Source of the DNA: Ichthyophthirius multifiliis
Taxonomy: Eukaryota; Ciliophora; Oligohymenophorea; Hymenostomatida
Length of the DNA: 25,917 bases
Direction of reading: 5' to 3'
NCBI RefSeq assembly: GCF_000220395.1
Contig: NW_004085994.1
Coordinates: 1 to 25,917, forward strand
The number at the start of each line of letters is the position of its first letter. The first letter of the stretch is position 1. Positions 1 through 10,521 of this stretch are shown here, piece after piece. Position numbers and translations under genes: made by a program. Under the pieces are notes generated by a model that saw only the letters and a list, made by a program, of their open reading frames with translations, searched no databases and was not told where the DNA came from.

Positions 1-271
1 TTTTTTATATATAAAATTTTTATCTTTATTTATATTTTTAATTTTTTATATACTTATTTTTATTTATTTTTCAATATTTATTTTTTAAATATTAATTATT
101 TATATATTTTTTAAATATATTTTTCTTTTATTATTATTTTTTTTATTCCAATATTATTTTTCTTTTATTTTATTATTAATTTTTTTTTTTATCATTTATT
201 TTTCATACAACAATATATATCGAAATTATATATATAGACATTAATTTTACAATCTTTTTGTTATAATTAAA
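1..271. other. AT-rich spacer
   Basis: Almost pure A/T with T-runs. No frame shows coding character on either strand. It is the upstream flank of the small gene that starts at 272. Confidence 0.6.
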
Positions 272-739
272 ATGAAGAATTTTATTACCAACCTATTAAA
301 TTAATTTAAGACTTTTAAAAATGGCGCATAAAATGAAGCATAATAAGCTTAACAATAATTTTAAAATAATACAAATATAGATAAGAAATTTATTATAGTT
401 AAAGGAAATTAAAAAACATAATTAATTTAAAAAATAGAAGAAATAGTATTTTAATCTTAGTTTACATAAATTTCTAAAGAAAAAAAAGATTTTATTGAAG
501 TAATACATTATAAAATAATTAACGAAGAACCAGTTTTAGAAGAGGATTGTAAGAAATTATTACCTAAAATTAATTTTTAAAATTATAATTATTAATAATA
601 TAATTAATGGCTAAAATATAAATACAGAATGGAGGCTGAAGATGATATTAAAGTACTTTAAAAAGATGAAATAATAGTTTAGGAAGATACAGGTGAATTA
701 ATGAATCGAGAATAATATTTAAAAATAAATAAAAAATGA
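272..739 (+). CDS. Small Gln-rich hypothetical protein (155 aa)
   Basis: Read with TAA/TAG as Gln, this is one uninterrupted frame from ATG to TGA. It opens MKNFITNLLNQFKTFKNGAQ. Residues 20-35 are a Gln/Asn-rich stretch. The rest is mixed charged sequence that looks genuinely coding: acidic patches such as EEPVLEEDCKK, aromatic NYNYQQYNQWLKYKY, and a C-terminal EDTGELMNREQYL. There is no signal peptide, no membrane segment and no family that I recognise. GC content rises sharply inside the frame compared with both flanks, which supports it being a gene. A spliced upstream exon cannot be excluded because the N-terminus is low complexity. Function unknown. Confidence 0.65.
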
Positions 740-1510
740 ATAATTAAATATTAACTTAAATAAAGAAAAATTAAAATTATGTATAAATATAAATAAAAGT
801 TAAGAAAATTAAAATATATGCTTTTATTAAATATAATAAATAATTAATAAATAAAATTTAAAAAAATATAAAATACTATTGTATTATTTTTAATTTAATA
901 AAAATAATTATATATTTATTTAATAAGAATATTAAATTATTATTATATATTTATAATATTAAAAATTAATAATAATTTTAATTATTTTTTAGTAAAAATT
1001 AATATATATAAGTAAGAAAATTAATTTATAAATAAAATAATTTTAAAATAATAAATAAGTACTTAAAAAATGTTTTGATATATTGATTTATTTATAATTT
1101 ATGTTTATATAATGTAAAAATGTATTAATTTATACAATAAAATATTATATTATATTTAATATGTATAAATTTAAAAAATAATATATAAAATTATTTAATG
1201 TGTTTAATTAATTTTATTAAAATAAAATATAAATATATTTTATTTATTATATTTTTTTAAAATAAATATTATTTATATATCTATTTTATTATTTATATTT
1301 TTTTATATTTAAATAATTTAATATTATTTTTATAGTGAAAATAATTATATAATTAATTTATTTTATATATATTTTATATAAAAAAAAAAAAATATATATA
1401 ATAATTTTTATTTAATATTAAATAAAAATATTTAAATATATATTTTATAATATATTAAAATAAAACTAAAATTATAATAAATATATATCATTATATTTCA
1501 TTTTTAATAT
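740..1510. other. AT-rich spacer between convergent genes
   Basis: About 770 nt of nearly pure A/T between the 3' end of the small + strand gene and the 3' end of the RAP gene on the minus strand. It has long A-runs (near 1380-1392) but no recognisable gene, RNA or repeat unit. Confidence 0.6.
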
Positions 1511-3110
1511 TCATTCTTCGAATTTGTTACCAAATAAAATTTTTGGTGATATCTTATTTTCTTTCATTACGCCAATTATATATTTTTTTTATAAATTTTT
1601 ATCGAAATAACATTTTTACCATTCATCATATTTAATTTATATAATTTTATCATATCCAAGTAATTTAAGTTATCTATTTTTATATTTATAAAATAAAATA
1701 TAATCAATTTAAATAAATATACTCTATTCTAAATATATAATTTTTGAAATATTTTAAATTATTATCCTATTCATCTTCGTAATAATGTGTTTCACCATTA
1801 ACCTCAATGACAATATTATATGGCTTTATAATCATATCAATTTCATAAATTCCTATTAATATATTTTTTTCAATACTGCAATCCGGATTATCAATTTCTC
1901 CTAAAAACTAATTTAAATTTTGTTCAAATTTTGATTAAAAAACGCTTCTCTAATTTGATTATTTAATAATTTCATTATAAGTATTATCTTTAACTTTATA
2001 AATTTTTATTAATTATTATTATTAACTTTAATTTTCAAAATTAAATTTCCTTACCTAAATTGCATTTTTATACATTTCATATAAAACTTTTAAAAAAGTA
2101 TCTTTTTCTTATAATTACTTTATAATTTCTTCATTTTAATTAAATATATCTTTTATATAATTAGAATATAATCCATAGGTAATTTATACAATATATATTG
2201 AATTTTTATTATTAAAATGTATATTTTCTTCCTAAGAATAAAATTTTAAAAACTAATTTTTTATATAATTTATTTCACTTTATTAATAACATTTAATATT
2301 AAGCGTAACAATCCATAAATACCTTAAAATTTGCATAAAACTCATTTATTTTTGTGCATTATTAAGTGCCTAATCAAAAACTTTATATTCTGTTTAATAA
2401 TTAAATTTTAAATAAGACCAATAAAGATTTGAAATTATATTAGTATGAATTCTAGATTTTAATAAAATATCTTTTTTTATAAAATCCATATAAGAATCTA
2501 ATAAATATTTATTATAAATTCCATTATTTGATATTTATATCAATAAAGAAGGAATTATTTCTGTTATATAATATATTTCTTCATAAATTAACTATTAGAA
2601 CATTTTTTATTCTTCTTTTTATAAATAACTATGAAAATTTTAAAATGAATTTTCTTATAAAAACTCATTCAATAAAAATTTTATTACATAAGTAATTTTA
2701 TATTAATAATATTTTGCTAATTTATGTCTTCCGATAAATATTATTAATAAATAAGGATTTATTATATTATTTTTAGAAAAATCAATATTTAATGCCTCTT
2801 TTAAAATAGTAAAATATTATTATTCGCTTTTCTCTTAATAATGTTTTATATTAAATAAATTTATTATATAACTTTAAAATTTTTATTTTTATTCTGGAAT
2901 TGTCTATTAATTTATTTATCTTATAACTATTTTCTTTTACATTATATTTTTTATGGATTTTATTTCATTTATTTTTTCTTATGTTAAGATTTTCGGTTAA
3001 GTTTTTTATTCAGTTAGTATTTGTTTTTGAAAGAAAAATACTTGTTTTTGGAAAATTCGGTTATTATTTAATAATAATGGAATGTATTTTTAGTTGAATA
3101 ATTTAAGCAT
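1511..3110 (-). CDS. RAP-domain protein, probably mitochondrial RNA-binding (516 aa)
   Basis: Two exons: 3110-1723 and 1673-1511, with a 49-nt intron at 1674-1722 (GTATAT..AAATAG on the minus strand). Without splicing, the domain stops after the first strands. With splicing it continues as LKLLGYDKIIQIKYDEW, which is how RAP domains end. The RAP core is near residues 420-485: EIDMIIKPYNIVIEVNGETH, matching the restriction-endonuclease-like 'D.....n.aIEVnG..Hy' pattern. The preceding ~400 residues are predicted helical, as in FASTK/OPR-type organellar RNA factors. The first 25 residues (MLKLFNQKYIPLLLNNRIFQ...) lack acid residues and are hydrophobic-basic, like a mitochondrial targeting peptide; this decided the start over an internal Met at 2942. 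Inferred role: organellar RNA processing or ribosome maturation. The next gene diverges from it only 144 nt away. Confidence 0.85.
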
Positions 3111-3254
3111 TTTTATGTTTTTTTGTTTAAAAAAAATAAAAAAATAAAAATTTTAATCTTAAATTTCTTATTTAAAATTTTTTTTTTTAAAAAAAATAAA
3201 ATTTAAATTTTTGTTTTAAAACATAAAAAAAAAAACAAAAAAATTAAATAAAAA
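3111..3254. promoter_or_regulatory. Shared divergent upstream region
   Basis: The 144 nt separate the start codons of the minus-strand RAP gene and the plus-strand TPX2-like gene, so both promoters must lie here or inside the genes. It consists of A- and T-runs. No specific motif can be named. Confidence 0.4.
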
Positions 3255-3857
3255 ATGACTTAAAATTTTTAAAATAATTAATTTAATTTCTAGTTTGATG
3301 CGCCCACATTTAATAATTTCCAAACAAATAAATAAATTTCTTATTATCACCCAGATTAACCTAAAATAAATCCAGAAAGTCTTTTAGATCAGTGGTTTTT
3401 GGAAGAGCATGATTTGGAATAAAAAAATTTAAATAATGAGAATAATTAAGAAAAAAAAACGAAATAAATTAAAATATTAGAAGATAAAAAAACTGAAAAA
3501 AAATAAAAAGAAAATAATTAAAATAAAGGAAATAAAATAGTTTTGAATTAAATAAAAATAATGAAAAGGTATAATTTTAATAATTAAAATGCTCGCTAAA
3601 ATAAAAATAAAAAAGAGTAAACTAATAATATTATTTTAGCTTAAAAAAATTAGTAATAATAAAAGATTAATTAATCTTTTGAAAAATAAAATGATTCCAA
3701 ATAAAATAATTATTATAAATTACATCATTCAATTGATAATTATATGAATTTTGAAAAATAATGGGAGAAATAAAATAAAGTTAAACTTTATATGCTTAAT
3801 ACTAATTAAAGAAAATAAATTAAATAAAGTTATATGTAAAAAAATAAAGAGAATTGA
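3255..3857 (+). CDS. TPX2-like N-terminal Aurora-binding motif protein (200 aa)
   Basis: Single-exon frame from ATG to TGA. Residues 9-22 read QFNFQFDAPTFNNF and residues 45-55 read DQWFLEEHDLE. The Aurora-A-activating N-terminus of animal TPX2 has aromatic-x-aromatic-DAP followed by F.NF and, about 20 residues later, D-x-WF-EE-x-x-LE. The two parts appear in the same order here with a longer linker, F14-D15-A16-P17 and W47-F48 being the key residues. The remainder is Lys/Asn/Gln-rich and basic, with a patch near residue 165 (SIDNYMNFEKQWEK). The protein is much shorter than vertebrate TPX2 (~750 aa) and I see no clear C-terminal TPX2 repeats. If the similarity is real, it would bind and activate an Aurora-like kinase on microtubules. 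The motif is seen in the sequence; the function is inferred. Confidence 0.65.
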
Positions 3858-4191
3858 ATTTATTTTTATAATAAAATTAAACAAATATATAATATAAAAA
3901 AGAGATAATTTATTAATAAAATATATATAAAAAAAATTGATATTATGTTTTTTATAAATAAATATATGTAATATATAAATATTATTTTTTTTGAAAAAAA
4001 AAAAAAAAAAATTAATAATTTTTATAAAATATATAAAAAAGTGAAAATGACAAATATAATTTTATTTTGAAGTGAAAAATAAGATATAATATTAATTTAA
4101 AAATATTGTAATTTAATCTTTATTTGACAAAAATATTAATTAAACAAAGAAAATATAGAATTAAAAAAGAAAAAGAAAAAATAATATACAT
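3858..4191. other. AT-rich spacer
   Basis: About 330 nt between two same-strand genes, with an 18-nt A-run near 3994-4011. No gene or structured element seen. Confidence 0.5.
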
Positions 4192-5785
4192 ATGTAAGAC
4201 AAATTAATTAAAGAATTGAATCTAGAAAATTAAACTATAGATCCTTAGGAAGCTAAAAAAATATATAATTCTTCGAAAGTAAAAATATAAATTCTATCAT
4301 TTTCATTTATGTTATTATTTTCTGCATTTAACTCTGCATAAAATTTAGTAGGAACATTATATGAAAATTTAGAATATAATAATTTAGGCTTAATATCTTT
4401 ATTAGTATTATATGCAGTATTCGCAATAGCATGCTTGTTTGCAAAATATATAATAAAAAAACTTTCATTTAAAATAACATTCATATTAAGTTCTATGGGA
4501 TACAATTTTTATTCTGCGTCTGGAATATGGGTATGCTTATGTTATAAAGAAAATTCTAAAAGTGGAGTATGTTCAACTGAAGTTATTTATTTTATTGTCC
4601 TTTTAAGCGCTTCTTTATGTGGAATGGCTGCATCTACTATATGGGTAATAAACTATATATATAATATTAAAAATTATATAAAAATTATATAATATAAAAA
4701 ATATTAAATAAAAATAAAAAATATATAGGAATAAATATGTATATATATATATATAAAAATCATATATATAAATATAAATAAAACTATAAATATATATATA
4801 AATATAATAAATATATATTATATATTATATAAATATATATATATATTTATATATCTATTTATATTTATATATTTTATATATATATTTAATATAGATAGCT
4901 TAAGGTAGTTATATAGATACATTATGTATAAAATCAAGAGAAATGAGAGGAAATTTATTTGGAATATTTTGGGCTATTTAATAATCATCTCTTATTGCTG
5001 GAGCTTTATTAGGATCTTTTGTTCTTAAATATTTAGATAATCTTTATTATTTTATTATTATGACATCTTTGGGATTAGTTGCTACATTATTTTTTTTTCT
5101 CTTGCCTAATGTATAATAATAAAACAATGAAGAAACATAGCCTATCAAATAATAAATAAGTAATGTATTTAAACTTATGATGGGAAAAAAAGTAAGACCT
5201 TTTATTCCTTTTATGGTAATGGCAGGAATTATTGTTGGATTTTATTCTGGTTTCTTGAATAAACTTGTCGAAAACTCAATGGGATTTTCCGATTATCCTT
5301 TAAATAAAAATGAAAAGGATGATTTAAGTCAAAATTTATCGTATGTATTAATTTCCTTAGGTGTTTTTGAAATATTTGGAGGTATTATTTCTGGAAAACT
5401 AGCTGATAAATTTTGTGTTTATAAATTAGCCACTTTAGGTACTTTATTATGTCAAGGAGCTTTATTATTATGCTTTTTAGGATTATTTACTAAGAGTTAT
5501 TTTGTTTGTTTTGTTATTGCTTCTTTTTGGGGATTTTGTGATTGTTATTTTTAAAATATGACTTCTGTAATTGCTTCTAAAGATTATGAAGGATAAATGG
5601 AAATATTTTAAGTTTTTAGAATAGTATTATCTTTTTCTAATGTGACTTTTTAAATTGTCAATATTCTTCTTTAAAACTAAAATCCATATATTTTATGTAT
5701 GATTGTTATGTTAGTTTAAATGGTTTCTAATTTTGCTACAATTTTCTTCTAAAAAAATAATATAAAATTAAATTAATAAAACTGA
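4192..5785 (+). CDS. UNC93-like multi-pass membrane protein (447 aa)
   Basis: Two exons, 4192-4644 and 4895-5785; the 250-nt AT-rich intron (GTAATA..AATATAG) is phase 0. The join reads W-I-A-Q-G-S-Y, the conserved 'W.aqG.Y' of UNC93 proteins. Exon 1 carries SAFNSAQNLVGTLYENL followed by LGLISLLVLYAVFAIACLF, the family's opening two membrane segments. Exon 2 carries GNLFGIFWAIQQSSLIAGAL and several more hydrophobic helices. Length and spread of helices (about 11-12) fit UNC93/MFS proteins (~450 aa). A charged loop lies near residues 225-250. Family members include UNC-93 (K+ channel regulator in worms) and UNC93B1 (receptor trafficking); the ciliate role and substrate cannot be told from sequence. 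It is tail-to-tail with the next gene (207 nt). Confidence 0.9.
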
Positions 5786-5992
5786 AATATTCTAAAAATA
5801 TATTTTAGATTAAATAAAAAAGCAGCAAAATTGATACTATTTTATTTAAAATTTTTTTTTTTTTTTTTTTTTAAAATAATTTTTTTTTTTATTATTATTA
5901 ATTTATTTTTTTATTTAAAAATTAATCTTTATATGTTTTATTATTAAAAAACTTTAATAATTTAAATTTAACAAAAATAATTAATTAGTTTT

Positions 5993-7749
5993 TCAAACTT
6001 TTTTCATTAATTGATATAAATCTTATATTTTTTCAATAATTAAAGACTCTAAATCAATATTACAGTCAATCTATTAGAGATAAACCTTAATACCATGCAA
6101 TAATAACTCAAACCAATAATCATCTAAAACAAACCAGACTTTCATCGCTTAAATATCCCATACAGATAAATAAGCTGGAATAATATCATTAATAATTAAT
6201 TAAAAGCAATTTCCTAAAATTCTAAAAAATATAAAAAAATAAAAAAAAATAATAAAAAAAAATAAAAAAATTACCCATTTGTTATATATTATAAATTTTT
6301 TACATCAAATTAACTATATTAATGTACTTATTCATTGATAATTTCATATTAAATATCGATAATTTTTTAAATGCAATCACTAGGTAGTTATTAAAAAACT
6401 GAATTTTTAACTTTATAAATAATTTAAATAAGTTCGATTTTATTTTCGATTTCTTACATATGTAAATTACCAAACTATTAAACAAAAAGAACCTCATTAA
6501 TACAAATTTAAAATGAATTAAAAAACTCAGTATTTAAAACATATTTATTATATTTAAATTCGTTCAATACATTAATATATTCTTTATTATTATGTGGTAA
6601 AATTAAAAAATCGATAATTTCTTAACAAAAAAGCAACAAATTTTATACACTTATTCTATTATTATTTATCAAATTATACACAAAAACTTTTCTTTACATT
6701 CTCAAATACACATCTTTAATAATACTTTAAACAGACTGTTAATTTTCGAGTATTTTTTAATAATAAGGGGGAGCATAAACTATGAAAAATCTAAATTATT
6801 CAAACCTAAATAAAAAATAACATTAATTTATATTTTTCCATCCAAAAGTTTTAACCTATTCTTAAAAAATGAATTTAAATTTAAAAAAATCTAAATAAGA
6901 AAATTCATATTATTTAATATTTTTTAATTTTTCTTTATTAAATATAGTAGGATCAATTAAAATCACCTTTAAAAAATCCAAAACTAATCCAAATAAATTC
7001 TCATCTAAAAAAATTCTCTTACTCTCCAAAATTTGTAATAAGATTTCATCTTTTTATTATATATATAATTATATATTTTATAAAATTTTCTTTAAATTAT
7101 CCTCCCCGCCAATTTCTTCTAAAATACTCATCGAAATCATCACATTATCTATATTTTATATCACATTAATACATTTTTAAATAACCTAAGGTTATACATT
7201 TTTTATTTATTCTAATTAAAATTTTAGTAAACCAACTATATATAAATAATGGAACCTTCCTAAACATAAATCTCTAAAATTATTTCTCATTTCCTAACAT
7301 ATTTATTATTAATTACTTATGTTTCTATCTAGTAAGCTTATCAAGAACTTTTTAAATATGATTTTATTTATTTTAAAGTGTTCTCCTTTTTCATATATTT
7401 TATAAAAGTTTTCGAGTATGTTTTATAATATATCCTCTCCTCCTATTTATTCAAGTAAAGATAAACTAAAATTTTTATTTTATAATAAAGGAGGTAACTT
7501 TTATTTATTATTATTACTAGGTAATATTTAACTTAAACTTTCTAACTAAATATTGTTAATAGTTTATCTTTTTATTTAGACATATTTATAACTGGGAATA
7601 GATACTAAGCTTTTGCTTGGTTGTTTAATTTATTAAGATTAATCATTATCTAGTTTTGGAAAAGAAATAATTTTTTAAGAAATTTAAGAATTTTATTAAT
7701 CATATTATTGTTCGAGAAATTCAAAGTAAGAATTTTAATTATGAGTCAT
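5993..7749 (-). CDS. Alpha-helical repeat (ARM/HEAT-like) protein, N-terminus uncertain
   Basis: One long frame 7749-6275, a 53-nt intron (6222-6274, GTAATT..TTTTTAG, phase 2), then 6221-5993, giving 567 aa from the Met at 7749. The N-terminal ~110 residues are Gln/Ser/Asn-rich. Two similar helical blocks follow: LLEQIGGEDILQNILENFYK (~7460-7400) and ILEEIGGEDNLKKILQNY (~7125-7070), each followed by another hydrophobic helix, like the 'i.e.GG...Ll.ll' turn of armadillo units. The C-terminal ~330 residues are helical and rich in Phe/Tyr/Ile (for example IIPAYLSVWDIQAMKVWF); I do not recognise them. The frame stays open to 8100 and looks coding to about 7870 (IPYDYFNSEINI...), so a short upstream exon probably supplies the real start. 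Function unknown. Confidence 0.7.
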
Positions 7750-8879
7750 TTTCCTATTTAATATATCAGTTTGATGTGAATTCTAATGCTCACGAATTTG
7801 ATTTTTGTTTATATTATTTATATTAATTTCAGAATTAAAATAATCATATGGGATTTAGATACTAATGTAATAAGTTTTAAGTTTTTTTTTGTTTAGATAT
7901 ATCACTTAATTTTTTATATTAATTTTAAATACTAATTTTTGGTAGATCTTAATAAAATAATTATTAATTACTTTTTGGATATTAATATTATTTTTCCATT
8001 AATATATATATATATATATATATAATATATGTATATATTTTTATAAATATATAAAATATATATTTTTTATTATTTTTTTTGTTTAATTTTTTAATTATTA
8101 TCATTCGTATAAAAATATATGGTAATTATATGGTTATAAATAAATTTTCTTTAATATATTTTAGTTGTTATTTTATTATTTTTTGCTTATTTTTAAATAA
8201 ATATTTATTTTAAATTTATTATAAATTTACTTTATGAAATAAAATTTAAATTTTTATGTAAAATATTATTTTTTAACTTTATATTAAATTATATTTAAGT
8301 TAAGTTTTTATAATTCTTTAGTTTTTTTTTTCTTTAAATCTATTAATATGTATTATGTAAAAAACAAATATAAAAATTACATAAAACATTTAAAATTTTT
8401 ACATTTTATTTCAATTATATGGATTTTTCCTTTTTGATAAAATATCCACTTTTTAATTAAAATTATATTTATTATGAAATAATAAATTATTTCTATTTTA
8501 AAAAATTCAAGAAAAACATTTTTTAGTTTATTTGTTCTAAGTTTTTAATTTATTTTTTAAAAAAAAAATAAATATCTTATATATTAAATAAAACATAGAA
8601 AAATAAGTTTTAAAAAATAAAATACAAAAAAAAATCTTTGTTTATAAAATATTTTAAAAATAATTATTTAATAATTATATTCAGTTTAACTTGTTAATAT
8701 TTTTTCCACTAGTTAAATTAATTATATTCAAATTAAATAATTCGCACTTATATATATAAAATTAAATAAAGATTATTAGTTTTCTTAAAATACAATAATA
8801 AAAATAATTAAAAAATTTTTATATAAAATACAAGTACTTAAAAAAAAAATTAAACTTAGGATAAATTTTGAATTATATT
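7750..8879. other. Gene-poor AT-rich stretch
   Basis: The first ~120 nt (7750-7870) are probably still coding for the minus-strand neighbour. The rest is A/T sequence with an (AT)n tract. A TGA-free minus-strand frame from about 8535 to 7905 exists, but its composition is low complexity and chance could explain it. Confidence 0.45.
8002..8023. repeat. (AT)n microsatellite
   Basis: About eleven AT dinucleotides in the spacer upstream of the helical-repeat gene. Confidence 0.9.
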
Positions 8880-8990
8880 ATGTTTTTCAATTTAGCTAAC
8901 GAAGTAGAAGAAAATCCCTTTGAGTTTTCAACAAATTTAATATAAACGCAAAATAAAATTATAACAATAATAAAAACCTTTAATATAAAA
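8880..8990 (+). CDS. Possible isolated exon (37 codons)
   Basis: An ATG opens 37 codons with much more balanced composition than the surroundings: MFFNLANEVEENPFEFST, then NLIQTQNKII. It ends at a good donor-like GTAAAAAAAT (8991). No downstream exon is convincing; reading through gives a hydrophobic stretch and a Lys run (to ~9120), then pure A/T. It may be the first exon of a small gene or a remnant. No family recognised. Confidence 0.3.
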
Positions 8991-10521
8991 GTAAAAAAAT
9001 AATAATTTTTATTAATATAATAAATTCAAATAACTATTTATATATTATTATTATTGCTTTGTTTAAAAATAATAATATTAATATAAGTAAGACGAAAAAA
9101 AAAAAAAAAAGTAACAATACATTAAAGAAAATAATAAAAAATATAAAAAATTTAATTAAATATAAAAATTAAAATATAATAAATATATATAAAATAAAAA
9201 GAAATGTTAAAAATATAAGGCATAAATAAAAAAAAAATATATCCTGTTTATATTTATATTATGTATATTGTATAAATATATTCAAAAAATTATATATTTT
9301 ATGATAATAATTATTTATTATATAATTTTATATATTATATATAAATATTTTATATGATATATTAGAATATTTTATTTAATATTAAATATAAAAAATATTT
9401 ATTATAATATTTCTAATAATAAAAAATTAATATTAAATATTTTATTTTTAATATTTAATATAATAAATTTGATATTAATTAAATATATTTATTTATTTTG
9501 ATATTTTATTTTATTAAAAATTAATTAAATATATATATATGTTTATATATTTATTTAATTAATAATATTAAAATATATATATATTTTTAAAAATTTATTT
9601 TTTAATATTAATATTTTATATTTATTATTATTTATATTTAATATTAAAAATATATTATATTTATTATATATTATTTTATATTTAATATTAAAAATATTCG
9701 ATATTTAATATTTAATATTTTTTTTTAATATTTAATATCTATTTTTATATTTTTTTCATATATATATATATTTATTTTTTTATTTATACTTTTTTTATTT
9801 TTACTCAAATAAAAAATTTTTAATCCTATAAAATTCATTATTATTTTGAATATATTACATATTGAACTTTTACTTTTTTGCAATAATATATTCTTAAATA
9901 CTCCTAATATTAATAATTAGTTATAGAATTATATATTAATTGTTTCTATTTATTTGTTATTAAATATATGTTTTTATGTTTTTTGTATTTAATACTTATA
10001 AAAATATTAAACATTAACTATAATTATAATTTTTTTTTATAAATATTTTAAATATTTTTATACATAATTAAAGTTATAAAATAATAACTTATAATAAAAA
10101 GGATTATATTAGTTCATTTTTTTTATAATAATTTCATTTTTTTAATATTTTTATATCATTTTTAAAAGATTATTATTTAATATTTTTATTAATATATATC
10201 TCTATATTATTTATTTTATTTTAATATTTTATATTTTAAAGAATTCTTTTATTACATATTATTAATTAATGAATAATAAAAAATTATAAATATTTATTAA
10301 ATTCTAATCAAAAGATTTAATTAAAAATAGAAATATACTATTGTATATCTTTTTATAATTATATATTTAAATCTTTAATTAATTTTATTATTATCATAAA
10401 ATATTTAAAAAAATAAAAGATAATATTTATTTTTTCAATAAATATATAAATAAAAAAAATATTTTTTTTAAATCTTTATATAAAAATAAAATAAAAATTA
10501 TTTATAAATATAATTAAATAA
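8991..10521. other. Gene desert, nearly pure A/T
   Basis: About 1.5 kb of A/T with A/T palindromic stretches (9300-9780) rich in the words aatatt, atatt and ttaata. No open frame has coding-like composition on either strand. Nothing further can be supported. Confidence 0.6.

Noticed and set aside
4245-4505. Minus-strand open frame of 86 codons
   Set aside because: Antisense of the first exon of the UNC93-like gene; no family features.
5177-5554. 125-residue standard-code protein
   Set aside because: It is an internal piece of the UNC93-like gene, cut out by reading TAA as stop.
7080-7470. Truncated haemoglobin domain(s) in the helical protein
   Set aside because: The IGGE words fit the start of truncated globins, but I cannot find the proximal His or the distal pattern, and the repeats fit ARM-like helices better.
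7905-8535. Long TGA-free minus-strand frame
   Set aside because: With TGA as the only stop and very low G, long open frames arise by chance; codon content is Lys/Ile/Asn/Gln filler.
9300-9780. Possible inverted-repeat element or hairpin cluster
   Set aside because: The A/T words form many trivial palindromes; no ends, target duplications or coding part are visible.
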